DNA from: Qipengyuania pelagi
GTDB taxonomy: Bacteria > Pseudomonadota > Alphaproteobacteria > Sphingomonadales > Sphingomonadaceae
Assembly: GCF_009827295.1 (NCBI RefSeq)
Contig: NZ_WTYD01000001.1
Span: 2,129,496 to 2,193,495, forward strand
Length of the DNA: 64,000 bases
Direction: 5' to 3'
The first letter of the stretch is position 1. Each line of letters starts with the position of its first letter. The position numbers and the translations under genes are program-made. A model generated the notes under the pieces. That model did not search any database. It saw only the letters and a program-made list of their open reading frames with translations, and was not told the origin of the DNA. Positions 18,992-26,817 of the stretch are shown in pieces.

Positions 18992-19945
18992 ATGATTATT
19001 GCATGCCCCGCCTGCGCCACGCGCTATGTCGTACCCGACAGCGCGATTGGCGTGGAGGGACGCACGGTCCGATGCGCGAAATGCAAGCATAGCTGGTTTC
19101 AGGACGGTCCGGACCTAGCCCCGCCCGAAACAGGCGCGACCCAGGCGGAAGCGCGGCCTTACATCGGCGATGCCCCGCCTCCCGCATCGCCTCGCGCGCC
19201 ATCTCCAACGCCGTCGCCCAGACCTGCGGCTCCGACGCCAGCCGCACGCTCTTCGACATCGGGCGATCACCCTGCGGCGGGGTCTGAAGCGCAGCCCGAC
19301 GATAGCGTTCGTGAGGGCGATAGCGTTCGCGAAGACGTCCAAGAAGACGTCCGCGTAGATAATGCCGATCGCGATCTGTCCTCAGATCGCTATGCCACGG
19401 GCCCCAGTTTCGACGAAGGCGATCCGCCCTATGGCGAATTGCCGAACGCGCCGCCGCGCCCCGCCGTTTACGACGACACGGTCAGCCAGTTCGATTACAG
19501 TCCGCCCTTCCGCCCGCGCCGCAATTACGTGAAATTGTGGACCTGGGCGGCGGGTATCTTCGCGGTGCTGGCGCTGGGCACGGTGGTGGCGGCGAACACG
19601 TTCGGCCTTCCGTCCTGGATGCCGGTGGACCGTCCGCTCTTCGCGGTAGCGGAGCCCGATCTGGAGCTGGAATTCCCGGTCGAGGAACAGGAGCGGCGCA
19701 CCCTGCCCGACGGGACCGAATATTTCGGCGCGCGCATCATCGTCACCAACACCGCCCGCGAGACGCGCAACGTGCCGCCGATCCTGATCGTGCTGCGCGA
19801 CGGGCGCGAACGGGTGGTGTTCAGTTGGGAAGTCACTCCGCCGAAAGCCTCGCTGGCGCCCGGCGAATCGATGACGATCAACGAAGCGACCACGGACGTG
19901 CCGAAATCCGCCGTCATCGCCGAAGTGGGCTGGGCCCCGCGCTGA
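18992..19945 (+). CDS. Zinc-ribbon (MJ0042) and DUF3426-type membrane protein
   Basis: 317 residues. The N-terminus is a zinc ribbon, CPACATRYVV then CAKCKHSWFQ (two CxxC pairs). A long disordered Pro/Ala/Asp-rich linker follows with a short tandem repeat (DDSVREGDSVREDVQEDVR). One membrane helix lies near residues 187-210 (TWAAGIFAVLALGTVVAAN), and a beta-rich C-terminal domain of about 105 residues resembles the DUF3426 region. Function is unknown; the architecture is common in proteobacteria. Divergent from ftsE. Confidence 0.85.
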   Translation: MIIACPACATRYVVPDSAIGVEGRTVRCAKCKHSWFQDGPDLAPPETGATQAEARPYIGDAPPPASPRAPSPTPSPRPAAPTPAARSSTSGDHPAAGSEAQPDDSVREGDSVREDVQEDVRVDNADRDLSSDRYATGPSFDEGDPPYGELPNAPPRPAVYDDTVSQFDYSPPFRPRRNYVKLWTWAAGIFAVLALGTVVAANTFGLPSWMPVDRPLFAVAEPDLELEFPVEEQERRTLPDGTEYFGARIIVTNTARETRNVPPILIVLRDGRERVVFSWEVTPPKASLAPGESMTINEATTDVPKSAVIAEVGWAPR

Positions 19946-20017
19946 GCGGCTCGGACCGTCCTGGCGATGGTCTCGAAGCTTTCGCTGACGCCGATCGCGA
20001 TCGGCACGCCAAAACGC

Positions 20018-20046
20018 TTGCGGCCCCCTTGTACCGCTGCTAGTGG
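20018..20046 (+). promoter_or_regulatory. Candidate sigma-70 promoter of tRNA-Leu
   Basis: TTGCGG (20018-20023), a 17-base spacer and TAGTGG (20041-20046), about 50 bases before the tRNA. The -10 region context CCGCTGCTA is the same as at the tRNA-Gly promoter in this window. Confidence 0.45.
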
Positions 20047-20095
20047 CGCGCTCCTACCGACGCGGGGGCCTCCTGGATCGCCCCCACGGTCATGT

Positions 20096-20182
20096 GCGGT
20101 CGTGGCGGAATTGGTAGACGCGCAACGTTGAGGTCGTTGTGGGCGAAAGCCCGTGGAAGTTCGAGTCTTCTCGACCGCACCA
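20096..20182 (+). tRNA. tRNA-Leu (anticodon GAG)
   Basis: Acceptor arms GCGGTCG (20096-20102) and CGACCGC (20172-20178) pair fully; CCA is encoded. The anticodon stem CAACG/CGTTG holds the loop TTGAGGT, anticodon GAG at 20130-20132. The long variable arm (GGGCGAAAGCCC) marks a class II leucine tRNA of 87 bases. Its 3' end is the apparent insertion point of the downstream island. Confidence 0.95.
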
Positions 20183-20386
20183 CTCTTGGTCAAAGATGGG
20201 CACCGTCCCATTCGATCGTGCAACCATGGCAGCGCCATGGGCCAGTGCTTCGGTTTCGCCTTCGATGATGATGCTTGGTCCGACAAGGACCTGCTTGATG
20301 AACGCACGCGCGATCCGCTGGCGCGCATGGCTATCGCCCGATACGATGCGCTCACGGACGATCTGTCCGAACTTCTTAACTGCGTT
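20180..20386 (-). pseudogene. C-terminal remnant of a large serine recombinase, abutting tRNA-Leu
   Basis: The reverse strand encodes about 69 residues (NAVKKFGQIVRERIVSGDSH ... NGTVPIFDQEWC) matching the way phage/island-type serine recombinases end, including the TVPxFxxEW motif just before the stop. The frame runs directly into the tRNA 3' end. The catalytic resolvase and recombinase domains are absent, so it is a decayed relic. Upstream (20390-20530) another reverse frame also looks coding-like, consistent with a frameshifted extension. I read this as the mark of an integration event at the tRNA. Confidence 0.65.
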
Positions 20387-20636
20387 CGGGGTATTGCGCG
20401 AGGGCCCGCGATCGAGTTGCAGCGAGGACTGTCTGTGGATCGACGATCCGCGTAGCCTCCTGCAAGGTGTGCAGAAGGGCACGGGCGAGTTCCACGGCTG
20501 GGCATCGCGCAGCCGCGATGTCGAGATGCCCGACAGGATGATCTTCGATGCGGCGACGTCATCGCGGCGAGGCGGATCGCCGGTTGCTCTTACCGGGTGT
20601 TCACGCGCCTTGATCCAAGGACCGCGTCATTCCCCG

Positions 20637-22886
20637 TCAGTCGCCATCGGCAGGCTGGTCCGGGCTCGAGGGTCCCGGCGGTTCGCTGGACCACAGAGGC
20701 ACCCGAAAATCGCGGAAGATGTCCATCGCTCCCACGCGCGGGGCCGGTCTGACAGGCAGATCTTCGCGCCCGATGGCGACATCGTTCGCGGCATCCTCGA
20801 TGATGATCGGGATCAGTTCGGGCTCGCCAGTCGCGGCCAATCCGGTTCGGGTCGAGGCGAACGACATGGAGACCCGGCCGCCCATGTTCTGGACGAGGCC
20901 GAAACAGGCGATGTTCCGATCACCCTGAGGACAATCGCCGTAAGTCAGACGCGGCGGCGAGGAATGATGGCCAAACTGATTGGCTACTCCCCCCAGCACT
21001 TCGAGCGTGCCGCCCTCCTCAATCCGAAACCCGGGCACGGTCCCTTCGGTCTTGAAACCCAGTACCCACACTTGCGAGCCTGGAGGAACCGTCCAGTTGA
21101 TGGCTTCCTTCGACTCCGTGTTCAAGGCGCGGCCATAAAGCGTGACATTGTCCAGCAGGTCGGCCTCTTTCCCGAGGCCGGTCACACTGTTGAAGAAAAG
21201 CGGCACCGACGGACCGGTCGTCAGGAGATTGGCGTAGGAATTTATCGGCCCGGTGACGTGCTGCAAGACGACCGGTCGCCAGGCGGCCTGTTCGACCAGA
21301 CGCCACGCATTGTAAGCTCCCTGATAGTCCTCGATCACCAGCGGATTATCGCTACGCTCGGCGATGCGGAGGTATGAGCGTTTGCGATCGTTGCTGTCGC
21401 TGACGAACCGCGAATAGAGGAACTGGATGTTCCGGACAGACGCCGGCACGTCGATCGTGGACGTGACATAATACGACGTCTTCGGAAAATAGACGACCGG
21501 CTTTCCCGATGCGAAGGCGCTTCGCACCGCTTCGGTGGAATCATGCCCCGGCGTGCCGGCAAGCGGATCGTAGTCTTCAGGTGCCGCCCAGTCTTTCACG
21601 AGATCCGGAAAGGCGGAAAGATCGCCGGGACGGGCCGATGGGTCTGGCGCTGCAAGATTCAGCGTGTGCGCAGGTCCCGATTGGCCCCGGATCGACGCAT
21701 CGCCCGAGGATACGAACTCGTCCGCATGATCGCCTGCCGCCAGGATCCGCCCAGCGGATGCGACAAGCGCGCCCATCCCGGTAGAGCGGACATTTCGCGC
21801 CAGGATGAAGCCATCGACCAGGTCGACGGCAGGAATCGATCGGCTCGGCACCCCTTGCAGGAGCGAGTTCAGCAGAACGACGTGCGAACTCCCGTCCCTG
21901 ATCCGCAAGGGAAGCGGAGCGTTCTGGACAAGCAGACGGTTGATGGTTGCGACAGGCCCGTCCACGACCATTCCCGCCTTTTTCTGGTTGGTGAGCGTCA
22001 CCCTGTCGAGCACGACCTGATGAGGGAGGTTGAGCCGCTGCTTGGCCCATACCCCGATATCGAACCCGTCGACGGTGACGTCGGTCACAAGCGGGATGGC
22101 CGGATTGATGTCGAAGGCGATGCCGATGGCGCCCGCACCGTCGGTGGAGCGGACGCGGACATTGTGGACGCCAGCGCTGTTCGCGCCGCCGAAGCGCAGC
22201 CCGATCGCTCCCGGATTGCCTCGTCCGCTGTCGATGGTGAGGTTGCGAATTTCGTTGTAGGCCACGCTGTTGTTGATCGTGTGCTTGCCGAAGGAGACGA
22301 CCGGCTTGGGCGACGCGGCATCGCCGAAACCCTTCGCCTTGTCGGCGAGGCGGATGATCGTCTTGTCGCGGCTTTCGCCGATCAGGCGAAGGCGAGCGAT
22401 CGTTTCCTGAGCGCCGGGTGGCACCTGGTCGAGCGGGAGTTCGTTGACGATGCGCTGGCCGCCCTCGCCGTAGTCCCAGACGCGGGCCCCCTTGGCGGAA
22501 TAGATCGCGGTATCCCGGATATCGTAGGTGCCGTTCGGAATGTAGACGATCACGCTTTCGCGTTCCAGCGAAGGGCTCGCCTTGTTTCCGTCGTTCGGGA
22601 ACGGCGGAAGGAATGGGCCATCCTCCATTTCCTGCACCACCAGATCATAGGCGGCCCGGAAAGCCGCCGTATCGTCCTTTCCGTCATCGGGAACGGCGCC
22701 GAAATCGCGCACGAGATCGTACACCTTCCCTCCATTGGCGTGAAACGCCAGGGGCGGCAGTCGGAACACGTCGCCGGGATTGCTGTCCCCGGGCGTTTGC
22801 GCAGTGTCGGCATGAGGCGACTCGGCCAAGGACGGCGCAGCACCTGCCGACAGGACAGCCAGTGTCAGGAGTGCGAACGAACGCAT
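20637..22886 (-). CDS. Secreted two-part beta-helix protein of the pectate-lyase-3 / GH28-related type
   Basis: 749 residues from the ATG at 22886, chosen because it opens a signal peptide (MRSFALLTLAVLSAGAAPSLAES); the frame extends to 23135 but that part lacks protein character. The hallmark YDLVRDFGAVPDDGKDDTAA begins a right-handed beta-helix, with VIVYIPNGTYDI next. A second similar module opens at about residue 440 (DSTEAVRSAFASGKPVVYFP). Two such modules are known in GH55-like enzymes, but specificity cannot be read. Within the island it is a candidate endo-acting enzyme on the polysaccharide. Confidence 0.8.
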   Translation of the reverse strand: MRSFALLTLAVLSAGAAPSLAESPHADTAQTPGDSNPGDVFRLPPLAFHANGGKVYDLVRDFGAVPDDGKDDTAAFRAAYDLVVQEMEDGPFLPPFPNDGNKASPSLERESVIVYIPNGTYDIRDTAIYSAKGARVWDYGEGGQRIVNELPLDQVPPGAQETIARLRLIGESRDKTIIRLADKAKGFGDAASPKPVVSFGKHTINNSVAYNEIRNLTIDSGRGNPGAIGLRFGGANSAGVHNVRVRSTDGAGAIGIAFDINPAIPLVTDVTVDGFDIGVWAKQRLNLPHQVVLDRVTLTNQKKAGMVVDGPVATINRLLVQNAPLPLRIRDGSSHVVLLNSLLQGVPSRSIPAVDLVDGFILARNVRSTGMGALVASAGRILAAGDHADEFVSSGDASIRGQSGPAHTLNLAAPDPSARPGDLSAFPDLVKDWAAPEDYDPLAGTPGHDSTEAVRSAFASGKPVVYFPKTSYYVTSTIDVPASVRNIQFLYSRFVSDSNDRKRSYLRIAERSDNPLVIEDYQGAYNAWRLVEQAAWRPVVLQHVTGPINSYANLLTTGPSVPLFFNSVTGLGKEADLLDNVTLYGRALNTESKEAINWTVPPGSQVWVLGFKTEGTVPGFRIEEGGTLEVLGGVANQFGHHSSPPRLTYGDCPQGDRNIACFGLVQNMGGRVSMSFASTRTGLAATGEPELIPIIIEDAANDVAIGREDLPVRPAPRVGAMDIFRDFRVPLWSSEPPGPSSPDQPADGD

Positions 22887-23396
22887 CCAGTGAACCGGTT
22901 TCAACGGTCGGGCCTGTCGAGGATCTGCCTCCGACAACCTCAAGCCTCGTCGTGCGTCGGTTCCAGAAACCGCGTCGATATTCGCGCGACGGCCATTGTG
23001 GCGCATTGCGCCGTCAAGTCGCGCGTGGGCGATAGTACGGATGGATGTCACTACGACGCTCTCCCAGAACCCCGGACCCAGCACGGCCCGGTCAAAAATC
23101 CTCGCTTCGGCAGCGGCCTTCGTAACCCGAGCCACTTACCATTTTGATCGTATAACTCATATTATTCGGCGCATGGTCAAGTTTAGTGGTTCAGAATTTT
23201 TGCAACTCGTCCTATCTCCTGTCGCAAGGCGGTCGCCGACGTACAGATCGCTATCCGGTGGCTGGGAGATGAAATTGCTACGACAATTAACGACGATGGC
23301 TGTGCGTATCCTTCGCCTTGTCCCGAACGGCGAAGCGGCGTGGCTATCGTGCTCCGGGCCCGAGCCGCATCTCGCCCGCGCTGCGGGAGCCGGGCT
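22887..23396. other. 510-base divergent intergenic region, no gene seen
   Basis: Separates the beta-helix gene from the divergent gntR gene. Its middle turns AT-rich (about 23135-23200) against a GC-rich background and holds the candidate operator at 23150-23167. Open frames here lack protein character. I see no RNA gene. Confidence 0.5.
23150..23167 (+). promoter_or_regulatory. AT-rich candidate GntR operator, copy A
   Basis: GTATAACTCATATTATTC; 12 of 18 positions match the element upstream of dgoK when aligned on TCATATTA. It sits between the gntR and beta-helix genes, fitting autoregulation. It is an imperfect palindrome at best; binding is untested. Confidence 0.35.
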
Positions 23397-24116
23397 ATGG
23401 TGAAGAAAATCGACGATTTCGCCCGCGAGGGGAATCTCACCCTGGGCCTCCTCAACGAAGTTGGCAGACAGGTCGTGGTGGGGGAGTTCGAAGAACAGCC
23501 GTTCCCGACCGAGGCGGATCTCGCCGTCAAATATGGCGTCAGCCGATCGGTCACGCGTGAAGCGCTGAAGATGCTTGCGGCAAAGGGTCTGGTCAGCGCC
23601 CGACCCAAGCGCGGTACGTTCGTCCGACCCCCGGACGACTGGAACCTGTTCGATCCGGATGTTCTGCGCTGGCTTCTGGAACGCAAGTTCTCCGTGCAGC
23701 TGCTCCGACAATTCAACGAACTGCGCGTCGCGGTCGAGCCGCAGGCCGCCAAGCTCGCCGCGCAGCGCGCGCGGCCCGTTCAGGTCGCCGCGATCGCAAA
23801 CGGTCTCGAACGGATGCGAGCAGCCGAGCAGAATGAAGACGATGCATTGGAATCGGATATCGAATTCCATGTCGCCATCCTCAATGCGAGCGGGAATCCC
23901 TTCTTCGTTCAGTTCCGCGACGTCGTGGAAACAGCGCTACGGACATCGATCCGCTTCACCAATCGCGTTGCGGGCCGTACGGCCAGTATCGAAGATCACG
24001 AGCGCGTATTGTCGGCTATCGCCGCGGGCGATCCGGATCGGGCAGTGACGATGATGCGCAACCTTCTCGACGACGTGTTGTCGCTTATCGATCGGCTCGA
24101 AGCGGACTCGGCCTGA
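23397..24116 (+). CDS. GntR-family (FadR/FCD subgroup) transcriptional regulator
   Basis: 239 residues starting at the ATG at 23397, with a GGGAG site 8 bases before it. The winged-helix DNA-binding domain spans about residues 10-75 (EADLAVKYGVSRSVTREALK then GLVSARPKRGTFV). The FCD ligand domain follows, with the metal-binding pattern Asp in ESDIEFHVAIL, and His in DHERVLSAI. FCD regulators usually sense sugar acids such as galactonate or its dehydrated form, which would fit the De Ley-Doudoroff genes of this island. The likely targets are the three divergent promoters of the island. Confidence 0.9.
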   Translation: MVKKIDDFAREGNLTLGLLNEVGRQVVVGEFEEQPFPTEADLAVKYGVSRSVTREALKMLAAKGLVSARPKRGTFVRPPDDWNLFDPDVLRWLLERKFSVQLLRQFNELRVAVEPQAAKLAAQRARPVQVAAIANGLERMRAAEQNEDDALESDIEFHVAILNASGNPFFVQFRDVVETALRTSIRFTNRVAGRTASIEDHERVLSAIAAGDPDRAVTMMRNLLDDVLSLIDRLEADSA

Positions 24117-24138
24117 GCACGTCGCGGCGACGCGTCAG

Positions 24139-25242
24139 CTATCGCGCGGATGAAGCATCCGCGCAATCGGCATTATCCGGGGCGACGCCGAGCTGGTAGA
24201 TGATGGTGCTGCGATAGGTTTCACCCGGACGCAGGATGCAATCCTCGGCCCATGGCAGGTTCGGCGCATCCGGCACGTTCTGCGCCTCGAGCGCGATCAG
24301 CGAGCGGCTCGCCATCGGTTTTCTGCCGGCCCCGGCCTCCCCCAGGAAATTGCCCGAATACAGGTGAATGGCCGACTGGTCGGACCAGACCTCCAGCCGG
24401 CGCCCGGTCCGCGAACTTTCGAGAAGAGCGACGTTGCGGAGACCTCTCGCGCCCTCCCCGATCAGCCAGGAATGATCATACCCATGAGCGATCGCGATCT
24501 GTCTGTCGTTCGGATCGTCGATATCGTCACCGATGCACCGCTTCGTTCGGAAGTCGAACGGGCTGCCCTCGACGCTGAGCCGCTCACCTGTCGGGAGCAT
24601 ATCTTCGTCCACCGGGACATACCGGTCGGAGGGAATCATGATCCGGTGGTCGGACGCGTCGCTGGACGTGTCCGCGTCGTGCAGGTTCCAGTAGGCGTGA
24701 TGGGTCAGGTTGACGATTGTCGAAGCGTTCGTCGTCGCGGCATATTCGATCGAGAGCCTGCCCCCTTGCCGAAGCGCGAATGCGACTTCGACGCAGACTT
24801 CGCCCGGAAAACCCTGGTCGCCGTCCGGGCTCGTATGGGCGAGCACGACTGTCGGATGTGGTGAAGCCGATGCCCTGACGAACCGCCAGACCGCGCGATC
24901 GAAGCCGTGCGGGCCGCCATGCAGTGTCTTGGACCCTTCGTTCGGGGCAGCGCGATGCACGGCACCGTCGATCTCGAACCGGCCATCGCGCAGGCGGTTG
25001 GCGAACCGGCCGATCGTCGCCCCCATGTAATGAGGATCGCATTCGTATTCGGCGAGCGAGGCGTAACCCCCGACCACATTCGCCAGCGCTCCGGCCCGGT
25101 CTGGGACCACGAGCGAATGCAACCGGGCACCATAGGTCAGCACGCTCGCCGACCGCCCGGTTCCGTCCGAAAGGACGAACTTTTCTATCTCCGTGCCGTT
25201 TTCAAACCGGCCGAAAACCGTCCGCTCGACGTCACCTCTCAT
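24139..25242 (-). CDS. galM: Aldose 1-epimerase (galactose mutarotase)
   Basis: Interconverts alpha and beta forms of galactose or related aldoses. Motifs: YMGATIGRFANRLRDG, the NEGSKTLHGGPHGFDRAVW loop with catalytic His, NLTHHAYWNL with the second His, and ALEAQNVPDAPN carrying the catalytic Glu. Start is uncertain: ATG at 25242 (MRGDVERTVFGRF) best matches family length, while a GTG at 25278 adds 12 residues and would sit 6 bases from the sulfatase stop. Convergent with gntR; last gene of the leftward GH97-GH97-sulfatase-galM operon. Confidence 0.9.
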   Translation of the reverse strand: MRGDVERTVFGRFENGTEIEKFVLSDGTGRSASVLTYGARLHSLVVPDRAGALANVVGGYASLAEYECDPHYMGATIGRFANRLRDGRFEIDGAVHRAAPNEGSKTLHGGPHGFDRAVWRFVRASASPHPTVVLAHTSPDGDQGFPGEVCVEVAFALRQGGRLSIEYAATTNASTIVNLTHHAYWNLHDADTSSDASDHRIMIPSDRYVPVDEDMLPTGERLSVEGSPFDFRTKRCIGDDIDDPNDRQIAIAHGYDHSWLIGEGARGLRNVALLESSRTGRRLEVWSDQSAIHLYSGNFLGEAGAGRKPMASRSLIALEAQNVPDAPNLPWAEDCILRPGETYRSTIIYQLGVAPDNADCADASSAR

Positions 25243-25284
25243 GGCGTCGCCGACCGCCGGACCATCGCTCGAAACCACGGACGA

Positions 25285-26790
25285 TCAGGAACCGGATTGG
25301 ATCGGCCCCAGCTCGATGACGAACGGGTCCTTGGTCTCGCGCATGAAGTCATGGAGGCGCGAGACGAGATCGCGGCGGATACCGGAATAGGCGGGATCGT
25401 CGGCCAAATTGCGGACTTCGTCCGGGTCGGCCTGAAGGTCATAGAGCTCGAACTCCGGCCGGTTCGTGTATTGTGCGATCGTCCTTTTCCCCAGCGGCAC
25501 CCCGTCGCGCAGAGCCGCCTGCCACGTACTCGACTGCACAAGATCGAGCGCGGTCGGGTAGGGCTGACGCCAGGCGAAGTTCTGGATCAGCTTGTAGCGA
25601 TGCGTCCGGATCATCCGCATCGGATAGAACATATGGATTTCGTGCAGGACATGGCTGCCGAACACGGCATCGCGGCCTGGCAGCTCCACCGCGCCTTCCA
25701 TGACGGGACGAATGGACGCCCCCTGGAAACCGTAAGGCGTCGCATCCATTCCGGCATAGTCGATCACGGTCGGAGCAATGTCCACCCAGCTCACCAGTGC
25801 ATCGGACCGGGCAGGTTCGCCCGGTCGCGCGCCGGGAGCCTTGACGATGAACGGCAAACGGATGCCCGGATCATACAGATTGGTCTTCGCCCCCGGCATC
25901 GCGACGCCGTTGTCCGACAGATACAGGATCAGCGTATTGTCGTATTTGCCGGCAGCCTTGAGCTCGGCGATCAGGCGCCCGATGCCCTGGTCCATCCGGC
26001 TCACCGCCTGATAATACCAGGCCAGTTCCTGCCGCGTTTCCGGCAGATCCGGCAGGAAGCTCGGCACCGTCACCTTCTGCGGATCGTATTCGATCGGTGT
26101 CACGCCCGGATAGCCGCCGGGTTTGGCACCGAAGTGGTTGGATTCGCCGAGGGTATACGGTCCGAGGCGGTGCGGATCCGTGGGGGCGAAGTAGAGCAGG
26201 AAGGGCCGCTCGTCCTTCTCGTTGATGAAGGCCCGCGTACCCTCGGCCATTTCCACCGGGCTGCGACCCAGGCCGGCCTCGACTTCGTCTTCGGTCGCCA
26301 GTTCCCGGTCGAAATGATAGACCGTTCGCGGAGCGACATGGAATTTACCCATCAGCGCCGTACGATATCCGGACTCCGACAGGATCTTCGGAAACGAGGT
26401 GATCTCGGGGAAGGACGAGAAATTGTAGGGCAGGTGGCTCAGCCCGTACATTCCGTTGGCGTGTACGAACTTGCCGGACAGGATCGCCGCCCGACTGGGA
26501 CTGCAACTCGAAACCGTCGAAAATGCGCTGGTGAACCTCGTCCCGTCCCGCGCGAGTGCGTCGAGATTAGGGGTCTGGACGTATGTGTTGCCGTAAGCAC
26601 CCAGAGCATCGGTACCGTGATCGTCGCTGACGATGACCACGATGTTCGGCCGCTCGCGTGAGAGAGGAGAAAGGCCGCCCGTCCCTGCCCCGGCAACACC
26701 GACGACCGGACTGCACGCGGCCACCGCGGCCAATGCAAGCGATGCGGTGCATCCCTTCAGAAACGCGCGTCGCGCTGTTCGTCGGTCCAT
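25285..26790 (-). CDS. Formylglycine-dependent sulfatase (S1 family), exported
   Basis: Removes sulfate esters from a glycan. The active-site motif is CSPSR with Cys96 as the formylglycine precursor; metal-binding Asp56 and Asp57 (VSDDHG) are present. The N-terminus (RRTARRAFLKG then a hydrophobic stretch ending LAAVAAC) looks like a Tat signal with a lipobox, so the protein is probably an outer-face or periplasmic lipoprotein. ATG at 26790 is preferred over the adjacent GTG because GGAG lies 6 bases before it. The maturase is encoded in another operon of the island, at 35700-36671. Subfamily is not assigned. Confidence 0.92.
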   Translation of the reverse strand: MDRRTARRAFLKGCTASLALAAVAACSPVVGVAGAGTGGLSPLSRERPNIVVIVSDDHGTDALGAYGNTYVQTPNLDALARDGTRFTSAFSTVSSCSPSRAAILSGKFVHANGMYGLSHLPYNFSSFPEITSFPKILSESGYRTALMGKFHVAPRTVYHFDRELATEDEVEAGLGRSPVEMAEGTRAFINEKDERPFLLYFAPTDPHRLGPYTLGESNHFGAKPGGYPGVTPIEYDPQKVTVPSFLPDLPETRQELAWYYQAVSRMDQGIGRLIAELKAAGKYDNTLILYLSDNGVAMPGAKTNLYDPGIRLPFIVKAPGARPGEPARSDALVSWVDIAPTVIDYAGMDATPYGFQGASIRPVMEGAVELPGRDAVFGSHVLHEIHMFYPMRMIRTHRYKLIQNFAWRQPYPTALDLVQSSTWQAALRDGVPLGKRTIAQYTNRPEFELYDLQADPDEVRNLADDPAYSGIRRDLVSRLHDFMRETKDPFVIELGPIQSGS

Positions 26791-26817
26791 CACAAACTCC
26801 AGTTCACTTGAAATCGC

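Noticed and set aside
19946..20017. A coding-like reverse frame between the zinc-ribbon gene and tRNA-Leu
   Set aside because: It looks protein-like only for about 25 residues, then becomes the shadow of the zinc-ribbon gene; too short to support.
20139..21377. A 412-residue forward frame after the tRNA-Leu gene
   Set aside because: Mostly antisense to the beta-helix gene; shows no domain pattern.
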